Assembly: GCF_038024875.1 (NCBI RefSeq)
Contig: NZ_CP136136.1
Coordinates: 4,526,001-4,590,000 of the forward strand
Length of the DNA: 64,000 bases
Source: Gordonia rubripertincta
GTDB lineage: Bacteria > Actinomycetota > Actinomycetes > Mycobacteriales > Mycobacteriaceae
Direction: 5' to 3'
The notes below the pieces were generated by a model, which was not told where the DNA came from, ran no database searches, and saw nothing but the letters and a program-made list of their open reading frames with translations. This document shows, in pieces, positions 62,260 to 64,000 of this stretch. The stretch's first letter is position 1; each line of letters begins with the position of its first letter. A program made the position numbers and the translations under genes.

Positions 62260-62859
62260 TCAGGCAGCCCCGGCGTCGATGTACTGCATCCACGCCGGAT
62301 CGATGTCCTTGACCGCGGCGATGAGCCCCCAGTGCCGGCCTTTCGGTGCGACCGGCCGGTTCCGCAGGGTCCAGCCGAGCTCGCTGAGCAGGCGGTCGGC
62401 CTTGCGGTGATTGCACGACGCACAGCAGGCGACGCAGTTCTCCCAGTTGTGCGCCCCGCCCCGACTGCGCGGCACGACGTGGTCGATGGTGGTGGCGTGT
62501 TTGCCGCAGTATCCGCACCGGAACCGGTCTCGATGCATCAGCGCCGCGCGGGTCATCGGGACGGTCGCGCGGTACGGGACCCGTACGTAGTTCCGCAGCC
62601 GGATCACCGTCGGCACCGCGACCTCCGTCGCGGCCGAGTGGAACGCGCCTGCGGATTCGTCGGCGTGGACCAGGTCGGCGCGGCCACGCAGGATCAGGAC
62701 GACGGCGCGGCGGATGGTGACCGCGCTCAGGGGCTCATAGGTGGCGTTGAGCAGCAGCACCCGGCGGCGCGTCCACGACCGTGACCCGGCCGCCGGCGAG
62801 GCGGCACCTCCGTGCAGCCGCCTCACCTCGCTCGTCTGGTGATGTGACCGGTGCGTCAT
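62260..62859 (-). CDS. HNH endonuclease family protein (Rv2469c-like)
   Basis: 199 residues. N-terminal part RVLLLNATYEPLSAVTIRRA is typical of this widespread HNH family. Zinc cysteines lie in CGYCGKHATTIDHVVPRSRG and ENCVACCASCNHRK, with the HNH histidines DHV and NH. Not related to the 13E12 gene at 12926. Function unknown; the conserved genomic place suggests a housekeeping role. Confidence 0.9.
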   Translation of the reverse strand: MTHRSHHQTSEVRRLHGGAASPAAGSRSWTRRRVLLLNATYEPLSAVTIRRAVVLILRGRADLVHADESAGAFHSAATEVAVPTVIRLRNYVRVPYRATVPMTRAALMHRDRFRCGYCGKHATTIDHVVPRSRGGAHNWENCVACCASCNHRKADRLLSELGWTLRNRPVAPKGRHWGLIAAVKDIDPAWMQYIDAGAA

Positions 62860-63008
62860 TCGACCTCCCGCCAGGCCTGCGTGAACGGGTTGACCTGCAC
62901 AAGTTCACCACGGACGCCGGCGTCGTGCAGCGAGAATCCGCCGCAAGACACCTCGATCGGACCCGCCGGCGGCACGCGACGTTGAGGCACCCCTCGGTCG
63001 TAGGGACA

Positions 63009-63437
63009 ATGGCGGCTGTGACTGGCGAATCCGGCAACTCCCCCGACCCGACCCCGCGGAGCTTCTACGAGGAGATCGGCGGCGCGGAGACGTTCCATCG
63101 GCTCACCGAGGTCTTCTATACCGAGGTGGCCAAGGACGAAGTGCTGCGCCCGCTGTACCCCGAGGAGGATCTCGGCCCCGCCGAGCGACGGCTGCGGATG
63201 TTCCTCGAGCAGTACTGGGGTGGTCCGCGGACCTACTCCGAGGAGCGTGGCCATCCGAGGCTGCGCATGCGCCACAACCCCTATCGCGTCGGCCCGATCG
63301 AGCGCGACGCCTGGCTGCGGTGCATGCACACCGCGATCGCCTCGATCGACGACGAGACCCTGGACCCACCGCATCGGCAGGCACTCGTCGACTACATGGA
63401 GATGGCCGCCCAGTCGATGATGAACTCACCGATCTGA
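63009..63437 (+). CDS. glbO: Group II truncated hemoglobin (GlbO)
   Basis: Oxygen-binding or redox heme protein, 142 residues. The 2-over-2 globin fold starts at SFYEEIGGAETFHRL. YWGGP near residue 80 and the proximal histidine in LRMRHNPYRVG near 95 are typical. ATG 63009. Corresponds to Rv2470. Followed by the GH13 gene as in mycobacteria. Confidence 0.94.
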   Translation: MAAVTGESGNSPDPTPRSFYEEIGGAETFHRLTEVFYTEVAKDEVLRPLYPEEDLGPAERRLRMFLEQYWGGPRTYSEERGHPRLRMRHNPYRVGPIERDAWLRCMHTAIASIDDETLDPPHRQALVDYMEMAAQSMMNSPI

Positions 63438-63537
63438 GATCCGCGGGAACCCTCGGCTTTTCGCCACCCGAACTCTCGACACGCGCACGACGCGCCGATT
63501 GACCAGGATTTCTCGCCGAAAACTCAGGTAAGGCAGA

Positions 63538-64000
63538 ATGACCACGGTGAGCGATGAGACACCAGATGTTGTCCCCGCCGAGCCATCTGACGGGGGTCAG
63601 ACCGACGGCGCACACACCGACGTACCGGAGACCACGGGTACCGAGGGCAACGTGAGTGACTTGTCGGGAAACACCCCCGAGATCGCCGGAGACGCATCGG
63701 ATGCCGAGACCGTCGACGCTGTGAGCGCCGTCCCCACCGAGGACGCCGCGGCAGCCGACGATCCCGAAATCGACGATCGCGCAACCACAGACGCCGAGGC
63801 CGCCGACCCGGAAGTCGTCGATCCCTCGACGACCGATCCGGATGCCCTCGATGACGAGGCCATCGAGGCCGAGGCGGATGCCGAACTCGACCCGGACGCC
63901 GATTTCGTCCCTGAGGTCGAAACCATCGCGGCACGAGTCGAACCGGCCACCGTGTCGGTGCCCCAGCTGGACCCGACCGACACCACGTGGTGGAAGTCCG
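63538..64000 (+). CDS. Probable GH13 alpha-glucosidase/alpha-amylase family protein, N-terminal part
   Basis: Open frame running off the window end (154 codons visible). The first 140 residues are a low-complexity acidic region rich in Asp, Glu, Ala and Thr (for example DDEAIEAEADAELDPDADF). The last visible residues LDPTDTTWWKS are like the start of GH13 catalytic domains (WWKxAVFYQVY). Position after glbO matches Rv2471 (aglA). ATG follows AAGG at good spacing. Identity rests on position and the short WW motif, so it is tentative. Confidence 0.55.
   Translation, partial: MTTVSDETPDVVPAEPSDGGQTDGAHTDVPETTGTEGNVSDLSGNTPEIAGDASDAETVDAVSAVPTEDAAAADDPEIDDRATTDAEAADPEVVDPSTTDPDALDDEAIEAEADAELDPDADFVPEVETIAARVEPATVSVPQLDPTDTTWWKS

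Overview
The window is chromosomal DNA from a high-GC, mycolic-acid-type actinobacterium. Gene order and the predicted proteins fit Gordonia or a close relative (Mycobacteriales) best. It is densely packed, mostly core genome, and most genes sit on the minus strand in overlapping ATGA/GTGA operons. From memory of the M. tuberculosis map, two conserved blocks can be recognised. Block A (about 1-18,870) matches the Rv2915c-Rv2927c neighbourhood plus Rv2965c-Rv2966c: amidohydrolase, ffh, glnD, glnB, amt, ftsY, smc, acyP, an OsmC protein, fpg, rnc, a YceD-type protein, sepIVA, coaD, rsmD. Block B (about 22,460-64,000) matches Rv2439c-Rv2471: proB, obg, rpmA, rplU, rne, ndk, a DUF4233 protein, folC, valS, mobA, clpX, clpP2, clpP1, tig, two tRNAs, nei2, rpiB, the Rv2466c-like protein, pepN, the Rv2468c-like protein, an HNH protein, glbO and the start of a probable GH13 enzyme.

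Between the blocks lies a plus-strand ectoine operon (ectA, ectB, ectC, no ectD) followed by a sirtuin gene. Other insertions relative to the mycobacterial order are a DUF222/HNH (13E12-type) gene between the OsmC gene and fpg; a FdhF/YdeP-type molybdenum oxidoreductase divergent from mobA; an L,D-transpeptidase, a LysB/cutinase-like hydrolase and a cupin between the tRNAs and nei2; a tandem TetR regulator before pepN; and an uncharacterised four-gene operon next to a DctS/DctR-like two-component system, dctA and a fatty-acid desaturase.

Functional themes: nitrogen control (amt-glnB behind a near-consensus GlnR box, then glnD); membrane targeting (ffh, ftsY); chromosome organisation and septation (smc, sepIVA); RNA maturation and decay (rnc, rne); proteostasis (tig, clpP1P2, clpX); base-excision repair (fpg, nei2); C4-dicarboxylate sensing and uptake (kinase, regulator, dctA); osmoprotection (ectABC, proB).

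Sequence-level oddities: valS and the terminal amidohydrolase are each broken by one extra base at the identical decamer CACCCCAGAA, which also occurs in frame in amt. A small secreted protein is broken at a C6 run. glnD has no canonical start codon at the place indicated by homology and the Shine-Dalgarno sequence. Several long perfect hairpins sit between genes, some very close to or overlapping a downstream start. No prophage, IS element or CRISPR array was seen.
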